From Pantoea sp. (GTDB lineage Bacteria; Pseudomonadota; Gammaproteobacteria; Enterobacterales; Enterobacteriaceae), in the NCBI RefSeq assembly GCF_028283705.1, contig NZ_JAPWKD010000010.1:1-64000 (forward strand): 64,000 nucleotides of DNA, given 5' to 3'. Below, in pieces: positions 54,042-64,000 of this stretch. The translations under genes were made by a program, and so were the position numbers. The notes beneath the pieces are model-generated. The model saw only the letters and a list, made by a program, of their open reading frames with translations, did no database searches and was not told the DNA's origin. Every line of letters starts with the position of its first letter. Positions within the stretch are counted from its first letter, which is position 1.

Positions 54042-54119
54042 TCAGCCTTTCCAACCGCCTTTAGACGCCTTTTCGCGGTCTTCGGAAAAGTTGCCGGAAT
54101 TACCACAATGCTGAGTCAT
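54042..54119 (-). pseudogene. yciG: truncated yciG (copy 2)
   Basis: Begins MTQHCGNSGNFSEDREKASK and stops after 25 residues at a TGA where the KGG motif would need GGA. The downstream frame QNNHRSQ is still readable. One base change therefore ended a second yciG in front of the second yciF-yciE pair. A 25-aa product could still be made. Confidence 0.75.
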
Positions 54120-54457
54120 ATTAATGTCCTCTTCGTGTCATAATTTAACACCTCAAATATTTCTCATCTAATCATGATAGCGCTTAGGTGTGCCTTATGC
54201 AGTGTTAATGCTAGCAAGAACTTCAAGTGTTCAAATAGGTTATGGAACCTAACATCATTTCGAAAATAATCTCTAATCGCCCGCTTCGTTTATTTTCCAC
54301 TAATGAGTTAAGTGTGTTTTTTAACAATAACAGGGGGGAGGTATTCACGCTGATGATGCAGGCACCTTTCTGGATTAATATCTCTAAACGATTCCTGCTG
54401 GTCAGAACAGGAGGAATAGGCCCCATGCACTGGCTGCTGCGCGGGCAACGCTTTTAG
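54120..54457. other. intergenic region, 338 bp
   Basis: No supported gene. Short frames in both directions lack ribosome-binding sites. The region probably holds the promoter of the yciG-yciF-yciE-katN unit. Confidence 0.4.
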
Positions 54458-55651
54458 TCATACCGTTGCGCTGGAAGCAGCCATGCCCGGAACGAGTATC
54501 ACTTTCCGACATTCTTCCTGACGTTTCTCAAATATTTCATACCCGCGGGCGGCATCTTCGAGGGGAAGATGGTGGGTGACGATTTCCTCCGGCTTAAGAT
54601 GTCCCTGCTCAATAAGGGCAAGAAGATCCGGCAGATAAGCATGCACATGCGTCTGCCCCATTTTGAACGTTAATCCCTTATCGAAGGCGTCTCCAAACAG
54701 GAAGCCGTGTATGAACCCTGCATAGACGCCCGGGACGCTGACCGTTCCGCCTCGGCGCACGGCGGCAATACACTGACGCAGCGCTTTGCCACTGCTACCT
54801 TCAATTTTCAGGGTCGTCATGATGGTTTCAGTCATGCTCCCCTTGGCTTCAAAGCCCACCGCATCGATAACAGCGTCCACACCCCGGTTGCCACGGGTGT
54901 TCTCGATAATCCACGCCGCCGGATCGTCAACTTTGTCAAAGTTAACGGGAATGGCGCCGTAGCGATCACGGGCAAAAGTCAGGCGATAATCGTTGTGATC
55001 TATCATAAATATCTGTTCAGCGCCCTCAAGGCGTGCACACGCGGCGCTTAAAAGCCCCACCGGGCCTGCGCCAAAGATGGCAACGCTCGATCCTTTCTTC
55101 ACCTCTGCGTTTTTAACCGCCTGCCATGCTGTCGGCAGGATGTCCGAGAGAAAGAGCACTTTTTCATCTGACAACGTATCCGGCACCTTAAACGGCCCCG
55201 TATTGGCTTTGGGGACGCGCACATATTCTGCCTGCCCGCCGGGGATCCCCCCGTAAAGATCACTGTAGCCGAACAGCGCAGCCGGAGGCGTCATATGCTT
55301 AGGGTTAAGGGCTGCGCCGTTTCCGCTGTTAGTCTTCTCACAGGCAGCGTACTGGCTTAGATGGCAGAAAAAACAGTCACCGCAGGCAATCACAAACGGG
55401 ATAACCACTCGGTCCCCCTTACTGACTGCCGTTACCGCCGCCCCGGCTTCGACCACTTCGCCCATAAATTCGTGACCGAAAATATCGCCATGGTGGGTTC
55501 CCGGAATTTTACCCCGGTAGAGATGAAGGTCAGAGCCGCAGATTGCGGTGGCTGTCACGCGCAGAATAATATCATCAGAAGCCTGTATTCCGGGGTCAGG
55601 CATGGTGTCTACGCTGACTTTATGCGGGCCATGATATGTAAAGGCTTTCAT
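54458..55651 (-). CDS. zinc-dependent alcohol/formaldehyde dehydrogenase (copy 2)
   Basis: 397 aa. Catalytic zinc ligands C38, H60, E61 (ICGSDLH, FGHEF); structural zinc C90, C93, C96, C104 ([16 protein letters not shown]). Rossmann motif [11 protein letters not shown]. It belongs to the class annotated as glutathione-dependent formaldehyde dehydrogenase-like or threonine-dehydrogenase-like zinc enzymes. It is not a recent duplicate of 14226-15359: the insert and C-terminus differ. AGGATCG precedes ATG. Substrate not shown. Confidence 0.85.
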   Translation of the reverse strand: MKAFTYHGPHKVSVDTMPDPGIQASDDIILRVTATAICGSDLHLYRGKIPGTHHGDIFGHEFMGEVVEAGAAVTAVSKGDRVVIPFVIACGDCFFCHLSQYAACEKTNSGNGAALNPKHMTPPAALFGYSDLYGGIPGGQAEYVRVPKANTGPFKVPDTLSDEKVLFLSDILPTAWQAVKNAEVKKGSSVAIFGAGPVGLLSAACARLEGAEQIFMIDHNDYRLTFARDRYGAIPVNFDKVDDPAAWIIENTRGNRGVDAVIDAVGFEAKGSMTETIMTTLKIEGSSGKALRQCIAAVRRGGTVSVPGVYAGFIHGFLFGDAFDKGLTFKMGQTHVHAYLPDLLALIEQGHLKPEEIVTHHLPLEDAARGYEIFEKRQEECRKVILVPGMAASSATV

Positions 55652-56013
55652 ATTTCTCGATCCTTTCTGAGGTTTTCCGGGCGACCACGCAACCGTGAGT
55701 GAGAGATATACCGCTGAAGTCTGCCGAATGGCTGCCTGAAAACGTTATGTCATTAAGGGAATCCTCAGGTATCCAGACTGAACCGCCTGAGTAATCGGGG
55801 ATATTAATAGGGACTTTACAGCGCTCCGGTACCGCCATCACTGCACCATGTCAACACCACGACTGGCTGGCCGTTTTGGGATGCGGACGACTTTCTGGAC
55901 TTTCAGGAGATGAATTATGTTTCCCGAAGCGGACCGCAACCTGCCGTGCGCAGCGGATATATCCCCCTTAAAAACCGGCGCGTCACCGGTTTTTTATAAC
56001 TGACTTACGTTGT
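55652..56013. other. intergenic region with terminator
   Basis: No supported gene. A terminator-like stem AAAACCGG-cgcgtca-CCGGTTTT with T tract lies at 55971-55993 on the plus strand. What it would terminate is unclear, since no plus-strand gene precedes it. Confidence 0.4.
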
Positions 56014-56223
56014 CTACCATTTGTACTGATTAGAGTCTTCCCAGTCCTGAAGCTCTTTTTCCGCCTGCTCCTTGCCGTAACCGTAGCGCTCCTGGATACG
56101 GCCAACCAGCTGGTCACGCTTCCCTTCCGCCACGTCCATATCGTCATCGGTGAGCTTGCCCCACTGTTCCTTCACTTTGCCTTTGAACTGCTTCCAGTTT
56201 CCGCTGATGCGATCTTCGTTCAG
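56014..56223 (-). CDS. yjbJ: CsbD-family stress protein YjbJ (CTG start)
   Basis: 69 aa, exactly the E. coli YjbJ length if started at CTG 56223-56221. A perfect AAGGAG lies seven bases upstream, where E. coli has ATG. The open frame extends to a GTG at 56256, giving 80 aa, but that lacks a ribosome-binding site. Core GNWKQFKGKVKEQWGKLTDDDM and GYGKEQAEKELQDWE are typical. It is an abundant small stress protein of sigma-S/CsbD type, function unknown. Divergent DNA upstream is decayed. Confidence 0.85.
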   Translation of the reverse strand: MNEDRISGNWKQFKGKVKEQWGKLTDDDMDVAEGKRDQLVGRIQERYGYGKEQAEKELQDWEDSNQYKW

Positions 56224-56700
56224 GTTGGTCTCCTTTTTTAACTGGCGGGTTGCCACCGGGCAACCTGTGTACAGAGCTTTATGCTAATCAGTATGGTTCA
56301 AGAGGATCAACTTTCCTGCACAAAGTCACATTTATGGATTTTCCTTAAGTAATGCCAGCCGAAACGGCAGGATGGCCTTACGGAAAGACTACCTTTCCGG
56401 CCGCAGGCCTTTTCCGCAACCGGCATCACTCGCTATACCCACCATGGCGCGCGGAGGAAAGGTGCTCTGCGCGGTTTATGTCTGTTATATTACTTTTCTT
56501 TCAGGCAATTAAGGAGTTCAGCTCCGAGTCAAGCCATCAGGAATAGGTCCCCGATAAAATTAGAAATCATCCCTTTATTAGCTGGTTCATCAGCAGCGTT
56601 ATACTGGTTATGCTGTCGGTCGGTATGACCTGGATGGTACTGAGTGCCACCTCGCTGGGTGAAATGTAGGTGCGAATCGATGTGCGCTTCAATGGAATAG
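56224..56700. other. decayed region left of the IS21 element
   Basis: No gene supported. A short hydrophobic stretch (SLLAGSSAALYWLCCRSV-like in shifted frames, around 56575-56670) hints at a membrane-protein relic cut by the IS. Confidence 0.35.
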
Positions 56701-56751
56701 TGCCCCCACAGTTGATGAACTTTGACCCGGGGTTTAATCTGCCCTCTCTAA

Positions 56752-58558
<1,807 letters not shown>

Positions 58559-58628
58559 TCAGGTGGGGCAAATTACAACTGCCGTTGTTAAACAAAGGTG
58601 GGGCAAAGTTCAACTGCTGTTGATGACA

Positions 58629-59021
58629 GGCAGATCTCTGGAAGAAGCTGCCCTTCTTTCCAGCTCATACAGGATATTGCCTTTCGTTATGCTTAAACCC
58701 TTTGCGGTGAGCGCTATCACTGCTGTTCCGATAGCATACCCAATCATTCCGGCTATTTGTGATTGCATCTCTCTCAAACCCAAGCTACTGAGGGATAGTT
58801 TTACTTAAGGATAAAAATAGAAAGAAAATCTGAACTTTCAAGTCCTACTATTATCTTAACTTTTAGGGAGATTATCCCTTGTAACGAAATTCACCCGCTC
58901 AGGCGGGTATTTTTTTACCCGTTACGCGTCAAAATGGCAGCACATCTGTTGTATTCATCGTCATCACTTCATGCGTCACGACCCCTATCAGAACAAATAA
59001 TAGCAGACAGCTTATTGGGAA
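58629..59021. other. intergenic region between IS21 and cioX-like gene
   Basis: No supported gene. GCCCGCTCAGGCGGGC-like stem (CCCGC-tcag-GCGGG near 58892-58906) followed by TATTTTTTT is a good terminator on the plus strand. Confidence 0.45.
58892..58914 (+). terminator. intrinsic terminator
   Basis: CCCGC-tcag-GCGGG with a following T tract. It lies downstream of the IS21 remnant and may be older than it. Confidence 0.65.
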
Positions 59022-59186
59022 TTATTCTGAACGCATGCCCGCAGCGTTCATCATCAATCTGAAAAGAGAAGCAACAATCCCCAACACCAACACGCTGGTT
59101 GAGTAAATGACTATCAGCCAAAACAGCCGCTTCCACCATGCTTTAACGTCGTGGGTGGGCTGTTCGTTCTTTTGACGTGGCAACAT
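59022..59186 (-). CDS. DUF2474 small subunit of the cyanide-insensitive oxidase
   Basis: 54 aa: charged N-terminus MLPRQKNEQPTHDVKAWWKR, then one membrane helix LFWLIVIYSTSVLVLGIVAS. DUF2474 proteins are encoded directly after cioAB and act as the CydX-like third subunit. The ATG at 59186 touches the cioB stop (59187) with no gap. Too short for most ORF filters. Confidence 0.85.
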   Translation of the reverse strand: MLPRQKNEQPTHDVKAWWKRLFWLIVIYSTSVLVLGIVASLFRLMMNAAGMRSE

Positions 59187-60191
59187 TTAATGGTACCCCT
59201 CGCCCATACGGGTTTTTCCACGAAAGACGTAATAGCTCCACAAGGTATATCCGAGGATCACCGGGATAATCAGTAAACTGCCAACCAGCATGAATGCCTG
59301 GCTCTGCGGGGGCGAAGCGGCTGCCCAAATCGTTATGGAAGGGGGAATGATGTTTGGCCAGATACTGATGCCCAACCCTGAGAACCCTAAAAAGATCAAA
59401 CCGAGCGTTAAAAGGAAGGGCGAATAGTGCGCTTCACGCTTAACTGCACGCATAATTCCCCACGCGCATACCAGAACCAGCACCGGTACAGGTAAAAACC
59501 AGAATATATTAGGCACGCTAAACCAGCGGTGCGCAATAGGGTCATGCGCATAAGGCGTCCACAGGCTGATGCCCCCGACCACAGCCAGCAGCAAATATAA
59601 TAGCGGTGTGGTTAGTGATGACATTTTTTTATGGAGGTCATGCTCGGTTTTCATGATTAACCATGTACAGCCGAGCAAGGCATAGGCGATGATCAGCCCC
59701 AGTCCGCAAAACAGTGTGAACGGCGTCAGCCAGTCCATTGCTGATCCGGCAAAGGTTCGCTCTTTGACTGGAAAGCCATTTAGGATGGTGCCTACGGCTA
59801 CGCCCTGACTAAAGGTTGCCAGTAACGAACCACCGATAAAAGATTTGTCCCAGAATGCGCGGTGCGCTTCCGTGGCTTTGAAGCGAAATTCGAAGGCCAC
59901 ACCGCGGAAAATCAGTCCGATCAGCATGAGCGTCAGAGGGATAGCCAGCGCGTCCGCGATGACCGCATAGGCAAGCGGGAATGCGCCATAGAGTCCAGCC
60001 CCTCCCAGCACCAGCCAGGTCTCATTTCCATCCCAGACTGGCGCGACGGTGTTCATCATAACATCGCGCTCTTGAGCGCTTTTAATAAAGGGAAACAGAA
60101 TACCAATCCCCAAATCAAAACCGTCCATGACGATGTACATCAACGTGGAGAAAACAATAATGGCAAACCAGATCACTGAGAAGTCAATCAT
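59187..60191 (-). CDS. cioB: cytochrome bd-type (CIO) quinol oxidase subunit II
   Basis: 334 aa, about eight membrane helices. STLMYIVMDGFDLGIGILFPF and WDGNETWLVLGGAGLYGAFPLAY are CydB-family hallmarks; GVAFEFRFKA follows. Start overlaps the cioA stop by four bases (ATGA). With cioA and the DUF2474 gene it makes a complete oxidase operon, unlike the first bd copy. Confidence 0.93.
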   Translation of the reverse strand: MIDFSVIWFAIIVFSTLMYIVMDGFDLGIGILFPFIKSAQERDVMMNTVAPVWDGNETWLVLGGAGLYGAFPLAYAVIADALAIPLTLMLIGLIFRGVAFEFRFKATEAHRAFWDKSFIGGSLLATFSQGVAVGTILNGFPVKERTFAGSAMDWLTPFTLFCGLGLIIAYALLGCTWLIMKTEHDLHKKMSSLTTPLLYLLLAVVGGISLWTPYAHDPIAHRWFSVPNIFWFLPVPVLVLVCAWGIMRAVKREAHYSPFLLTLGLIFLGFSGLGISIWPNIIPPSITIWAAASPPQSQAFMLVGSLLIIPVILGYTLWSYYVFRGKTRMGEGYH

Positions 60192-61615
60192 GACTTGTCC
60201 TCCTGTGTGTCTTCTAAACTTTCATGCGTTGCAGAAAGGGGACGTGCTGGCGTTTTATCCTGTCCCGGCCCACCTTGCCGGACAGTTTTACCCTCCCCGG
60301 TCCGCGGTCCCTTCTTAATAAGCTGCATCATATAGATGTACCCCACCCCAAAGACTGAGGAATAGACCAAAATAAAGGCCAACAGGCTGAGGCTCATCTG
60401 CAATTCTCCGTGCGTTGAGACCGCATCTATAGTCCGTTGAACGCCATAGACCACCCAAGGTTGTCGCCCTATTTCTGTGGTGAACCAACCGGCCAATATG
60501 GCAATAAGTCCGGATGGGCCCATCACAAGCGCAAACCACAGAAAAGGACGAGATGTATAAAGACGTTTTTTAAAACGTAGCCAGAGGCTGATCACTCCAA
60601 GGCTGATCATCAAAAGCCCCATGGCGACCATCACTCTGAAGGACCAGAAAATAACGAGAGAATTGGGTCGATTCTCCTTAGGAAAGCTCTTTAACGCGGG
60701 TACCTGCTTCGTCAGTGTATGAGTAAGAATGAGGCTGCCCAGGTAAGGCACCTCGAGAGCATACTTGGTTCGCTCTTCTTTCATGTCTGGAATGCCAAAT
60801 AACACCAGCGGCGTAGCTTGCCCCGGCGGGTTTTCCCAGTGACCTTCAATGGCGGCTATTTTCGCGGGTTGATGTTCAAGTGTATTGAGGCCATGCGCAT
60901 CCCCCACCATAGCCTGGATGGGCGCCACCAACAGTGCCATCCATAAAGCCATTGAGAACATTTTTCGGATTGCAGGGATATCATTCCCCCGGAGCAAATG
61001 CCATGCACCAGAAGCCCCGACAAAGAATGCACTGGCAAGAAAGGCCGCGATCGACATATGGAATAAGCGATAGGGGAAGGAAGGGTTGAAGATGATTTTG
61101 AACCAGTCCTGTGGTACGACGATGCCATTTTCGATCAGGTAACCCTGCGGCGTATGCATCCAACTGTTTGAGGCCAGAATCCAGAATGTTGAGATCAGCG
61201 TGCCGAGCGCCACCATACAGGTCGCGAAAAAATGTAATCCAGGTCCTACCCGATTCCAGCCAAATAACATCACTCCGAGAAATCCGGCTTCCAGAAAGAA
61301 TGCCGTCAGAACTTCATAAGCCAACAGGGGGCCCGTAATACTGCCCGCAAACTGTGAAAAACCGCTCCAGTTAGTGCCGAACTGATAGGCCATAACCAGT
61401 CCTGACACCACGCCCATACCAAAATTGACGGCGAACACTTTGGACCAGAAATGGTAGAGATCGCGGTAGGTTTCATTACTTGTTCTGAGCCACATCCCCT
61501 CAAGCACAGCGAGGAAACTCGCCAGTCCAATGGTTATCGCCGGGAAAATAATGTGGAACGATACCGTAAAAGCAAACTGAATACGCGCCAGATGAAAGGC
61601 ATCAAGTCCAAACAT
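60188..61615 (-). CDS. cioA: cytochrome bd-type (CIO) quinol oxidase subunit I
   Basis: 475 aa. Heme-ligand His near 21 (TVSFHIIFPAITIGLASFL), GVVSGLVMAYQFGTNWSGF, the quinol-binding region GDAHGLNTLEHQPAKIAAIEGHW with a short Q-loop (CIO class), and GRQPWVVYGVQRT. The C-terminus carries an unusual Lys/Gly/Pro-rich tail (about 440-475). Quinol oxidase resistant to cyanide and sulfide, useful under oxidative and nitrosative stress. Confidence 0.94.
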   Translation of the reverse strand: MFGLDAFHLARIQFAFTVSFHIIFPAITIGLASFLAVLEGMWLRTSNETYRDLYHFWSKVFAVNFGMGVVSGLVMAYQFGTNWSGFSQFAGSITGPLLAYEVLTAFFLEAGFLGVMLFGWNRVGPGLHFFATCMVALGTLISTFWILASNSWMHTPQGYLIENGIVVPQDWFKIIFNPSFPYRLFHMSIAAFLASAFFVGASGAWHLLRGNDIPAIRKMFSMALWMALLVAPIQAMVGDAHGLNTLEHQPAKIAAIEGHWENPPGQATPLVLFGIPDMKEERTKYALEVPYLGSLILTHTLTKQVPALKSFPKENRPNSLVIFWSFRVMVAMGLLMISLGVISLWLRFKKRLYTSRPFLWFALVMGPSGLIAILAGWFTTEIGRQPWVVYGVQRTIDAVSTHGELQMSLSLLAFILVYSSVFGVGYIYMMQLIKKGPRTGEGKTVRQGGPGQDKTPARPLSATHESLEDTQEDKS

Positions 61616-62092
61616 TGTCTATCCCCAATCGCGGTAAAGATTATTGAGTATAGTTGCTTGAAAATAAACCATCACTTTTATGATGCGACATAAAGAAAAC
61701 AATTCGCATTGTGACTCACATTATTACGTTTCTCTTCACATTACCCCCTGAAATATCGAAGCAATTTAAATAACAGTCTTCCAAGAGTTAAATTTAACAA
61801 TTGTGATGAAACAAACCAGCACCAGCAATAATCCTAACAATTTTGTTCATCACAACCCCATCATGACTCCGCTCATTAACGGAAAGCCAAGCGACAGGGA
61901 ATAATATTCGACCAACCTCATTGTCGCTGCCGATATCTCATTATTTTTGATAATGTTCTTATTCTTCTTTTTACCAGACTACCACCTTCTGATTAAGGTG
62001 CCATTACAAGATTACGTGACATTCTCAATGCATGCTTTTCAGCCTTTTGCTGTGAGACGTTGAATTTTTTACATATATACAGGAGGAAACAA
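61616..62092. other. promoter region of cioAB with inverted repeats
   Basis: AT-rich, no gene. Contains the dyad at 61801-61855 and the palindrome GAATAATATTC near 61902. No clear sigma-70 promoter was identified. Confidence 0.45.
61801..61855. promoter_or_regulatory. inverted repeat upstream of cioA, possible operator
   Basis: TTGTGATGAA at 61801-61810 pairs with TTCATCACAA at 61846-61855. The arms are 35 bp apart, about three and a half helical turns between them, suggesting two protein-binding half-sites. Regulator unknown. Confidence 0.45.
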
Positions 62093-62578
62093 ATGAATAA
62101 TGATGTGATTGAAGTAGCTTCCGAATGAAAGAAATAACTGATTCAGAAAAAACTAACCATCGCTACGGCTGAATCCTGTACTTCAGTCTGGATCGGTATG
62201 GCGCTGGCGGCGAGAGTGAAACTAGTCTTTTTTACAGCAGTGGCTTTATCACTTATACCAACCCGACCAAACACCGAGCGTTGAACGTCAGCATGAAAAT
62301 CCTCGAACGATATACGGCAGTCAGTGAGGCTGCGGTCAGCGAAATGGCCTGAGGCAAAGCCCTTTCTGATGATGCGACAGGCATTGCCGCCGGCGGTTAT
62401 GCCGGACCTGAAGATGGAGAAAGACAGTACGATTAAAGGTACAGTCTGGTTCGCATAGCGCCTTCCTGAGGGTTGTGTTCATACCAGCCCTAAGTGTTTT
62501 TCAGATCAATGCGAAGAAGCGATGAAGAAAACCACTCATCACTGCCTGACTGAATTACTCCTGATACTTGAAGGTTAA
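62093..62578 (+). pseudogene. decayed CinA-domain amidohydrolase
   Basis: An excellent ribosome-binding site (AGGAGG) precedes ATG 62093, but the frame stops after 11 codons. Further on, TIATAESCTSVWIGMALA, FFYSSGFITYTNPTKHRALN, RYTAVSEAAVSEMA and GYAGPEDGE are readable across several frames. It is a paralog of 15409-15894 on the opposite strand. Several stops and frameshifts make it dead. Confidence 0.85.
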
Positions 62579-62888
62579 TCCCCCCTCAGTTGATTATCCA
62601 TAGTGGTTATTTTACAGTCCAAAGCGATATTTTTTCAAAATAGCCATGAGCTTCTTATTCTTCCCATCGAAATGAGTGGTTGGTGATAACAATCCTTATA
62701 CTCAGCACAGTTAATAGCTTCAAGCGAAACGAATATAACGGCAAGAAAGAATGCACCCTTATTAAAGCGCAGCGTAAAAACGTCAACTATCACGTTTGTG
62801 GCATTTAAGTATTACTCTAACCTTAAAGAGCACCACACACATAGAAAATAAAAAGTTCATGTATTTCGTTTCACAAAGAGTAAATATT
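62579..62888. other. non-coding region, 310 bp
   Basis: AT-rich, nothing recognised. Confidence 0.4.
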
Positions 62889-63030
62889 ATGACTGGACAT
62901 CGTGGCGAGCTAGATAATTTCACAGAAAACAAACACAAAGCATCTATCTGAAGCAGGAAAAAATGGCCAGAACAGTCACTGCGGCTTCTGATAAACCTTT
63001 TTAAGAAGGATCAGCAGGAGCAGGGAAATC
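62889..63030 (+). pseudogene. yciG: decayed yciG/KGG gene 3
   Basis: MTGHRGELDNFTENKHKAS is clearly YciG-like. A tandem ATCTATCT then shifts the frame by four bases, so that EAGKNGQNSHCG appears in the next frame. Later sequence (GGATCAGCAGGAGCAGGG) is low-complexity. Dead unless the duplication is recent or an error. Confidence 0.65.
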
Positions 63031-63225
63031 TCAGCAGCCATCATGGCTGTATCAGATGATTTTTTCTTCTTGCCATAACATTTGTAGCCAAAATATTTGC
63101 TACTGGGTAATTGGCTTTAGGATATTTAAAGACCATTACGGACCGGGCGCAAGGCCCGCTGTAAACGAGGATCGGAAGTTTGCAATTGTTATCATCGTCG
63201 AGGGGGACTTTACTAGCACAACCTT

Positions 63226-63350
63226 ATGTTAATCAACGGGGAGCAAGTCACAGTGGCAACTTCCATAACAATCCGGAGCGGGCTTTCGAGGCAGGCCGTA
63301 AGGGCGGCAAAATCAGCAGGCGGGGTAAAATGGAAGAAACCCTCGATTAA
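63226..63350 (+). pseudogene. decayed KGG-motif gene 4
   Basis: The frame ending at TAA 63348-63350 encodes NQRGASHSGNFHNNPERAF followed by EAGRKGGKISRRGK, a KGG repeat. Its likely ATG (63226) is one base out of frame: adding one base would give M-V-N-Q-R-G. So a single deletion just after the start codon broke it. Confidence 0.6.
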
Positions 63351-63636
63351 GCCAGACATTTTTGGGCACCCGAGCGCTATCCTGTATTAATGAGCCTACG
63401 GGTATCCATATCGGCCTTATGTGGTGCAAGCTGAAAACTCTTCCCGGACGAACCGTTCGGGCGATTCCCCCGGCTAAGGGGTTATTATGCTCTCTTTAGC
63501 GAGCTGAAGCCGCGCTCTATAGCTTCGGTTGTACGCCCTTAAATTGTTGAGGCAGAAGGATGTTGCGGGCAGGCTTACGAAGCATGACCACTTTCGCGTT
63601 CAACTGCGAACGCGTCTGATTCAAGGGGAGGACAAA

Positions 63637-63816
63637 ATGCAGCAGGGATTTTACTGGGTTCAGCAGAATGAACAGTATCCACAGGTCTGGTATTTTGCTG
63701 ATGGAGAAGGCGGCGGCTGGTATCAGTCAGGCCAAGATCTGCCGGTACATCAGGATGATTTTGACAGGCAGGGATACCACGTCGTGAGCGAAAAGCTTGA
63801 ACCGCCAGGCAGCTAA
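63637..63816 (+). CDS. small hypothetical protein, 59 aa
   Basis: MQQGFYWVQQNEQYPQVWYF, rich in Trp, Tyr and Gln, then an acidic C-terminal half ending KLEPPGS. ATG 63637 is preceded by AAGGGGAGGACAAA, a strong site, so the longer frame from 63529 is not needed. It resembles short phage or plasmid proteins that begin GxYWV, but I cannot name the family. Confidence 0.6.
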   Translation: MQQGFYWVQQNEQYPQVWYFADGEGGGWYQSGQDLPVHQDDFDRQGYHVVSEKLEPPGS

Positions 63817-64000
63817 GATTAGCTTCGGGCGGTTCAGTCAGCTGATTTTGAACCAGCTTTATTAAAATAGTGATTCAGTTCACGCAGCCTGAACAGATAG
63901 CTGGCGGTAATTATGACCTCAATAGATTGACTAACAACTATAGTAATTTCCGCTTTTGCCCTTTACCGGATCTGATGCAGGGCACACAGAGTGATCCGGC
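63817..64000. other. non-coding end of window
   Basis: No gene seen in these 184 bases. A weak dyad GAACCGCC(63799-63806)..GGGCGGTTC(63827-63835) straddles the stop of the 59-aa gene and may be its terminator. Confidence 0.35.

Noticed and set aside
55910..55999. 29-codon ORF ending inside a terminator stem
   Set aside because: AGGAG directly abuts its ATG, too close for initiation, and the peptide overlaps the hairpin.

Overview
The window looks like part of a large IncF-type, multireplicon plasmid of an enterobacterium (Klebsiella/Enterobacter/Pantoea-like). It has two different replication modules about 5 kb apart: a RepFIB-type iteron initiator at 2220-3104, and a RepFII-type repA at 7858-8799 with a CopA-like antisense RNA and a coupled leader peptide. 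The cargo proteins (YciE/YciF/YciG, KatE, YcgZ, AriR, YghA, YjbJ) are enterobacterial in type. I see no rRNA, tRNA, CRISPR array or conjugation gene. Species cannot be fixed from this sequence alone.

Layout. 1-1.8 kb: plasmid-backbone genes of unknown function, one with a broken reading frame. 1.87-3.4 kb: RepFIB-like origin with iteron arrays on both sides of the initiator. 3.6-7.2 kb: DUF1173 protein, secreted phospholipase D-type nuclease, an unknown 270-aa protein and a lipoprotein. 7.2-9.0 kb: RepFII-like replicon. 9.1-10.5 kb: decayed DNA with a strong inverted repeat.

10.5-34.3 kb is the first part of a stress and energy-metabolism island. It holds a PoxB-like thiamine-diphosphate enzyme, yciEFG, a formaldehyde-dehydrogenase-like zinc dehydrogenase, a CinA-type amidohydrolase, a compact operon (formate dehydrogenase, DUF1641, cytochrome bd I and II, anchored protein, YetF-like protein), catalase HPII, phosphoketolase, a MerR/MlrA-like regulator, an OB-fold periplasmic protein, AriR and YcgZ connectors, YghA and several very small hydrophilic proteins. 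34.7-36.1 kb is a frameshifted IS110-family element. 36.2-43.3 kb is a self-contained sugar cassette: DeoR regulator, SIS-domain isomerase/deaminase, ROK kinase and a four-gene ABC importer. 44.1-47.9 kb encodes one very large three-domain protein (glycoside hydrolase, glycosyltransferase, FAD/mutase-like). 48.5-63.8 kb is the second part of the island: a membrane protein, a diverged duplicate of 33.2-34.3 kb, Mn-catalase, a second yciE/yciF with a truncated yciG, a second zinc dehydrogenase, YjbJ, a decayed IS21-family element, a second cytochrome bd (CioAB plus a DUF2474 small subunit), and wrecks of cinA and two KGG-motif genes.

How the parts may work together (inference): formaldehyde to formate (14226), formate to CO2 (16210) and electrons to O2 through a CIO-type bd oxidase (19660-21974) would form a detoxification and respiration chain. 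PoxB and phosphoketolase would divert pyruvate and sugar phosphates to acetate and acetyl phosphate. Two catalases of unrelated families and the Yci proteins deal with peroxide and stationary-phase stress. Several -10 elements resemble the sigma-S consensus. Many modules occur twice (yciEF, zinc dehydrogenase, bd oxidase, catalase, cinA, the AriR-like segment), so the island seems to have grown by accretion and duplication and is decaying at its right end.
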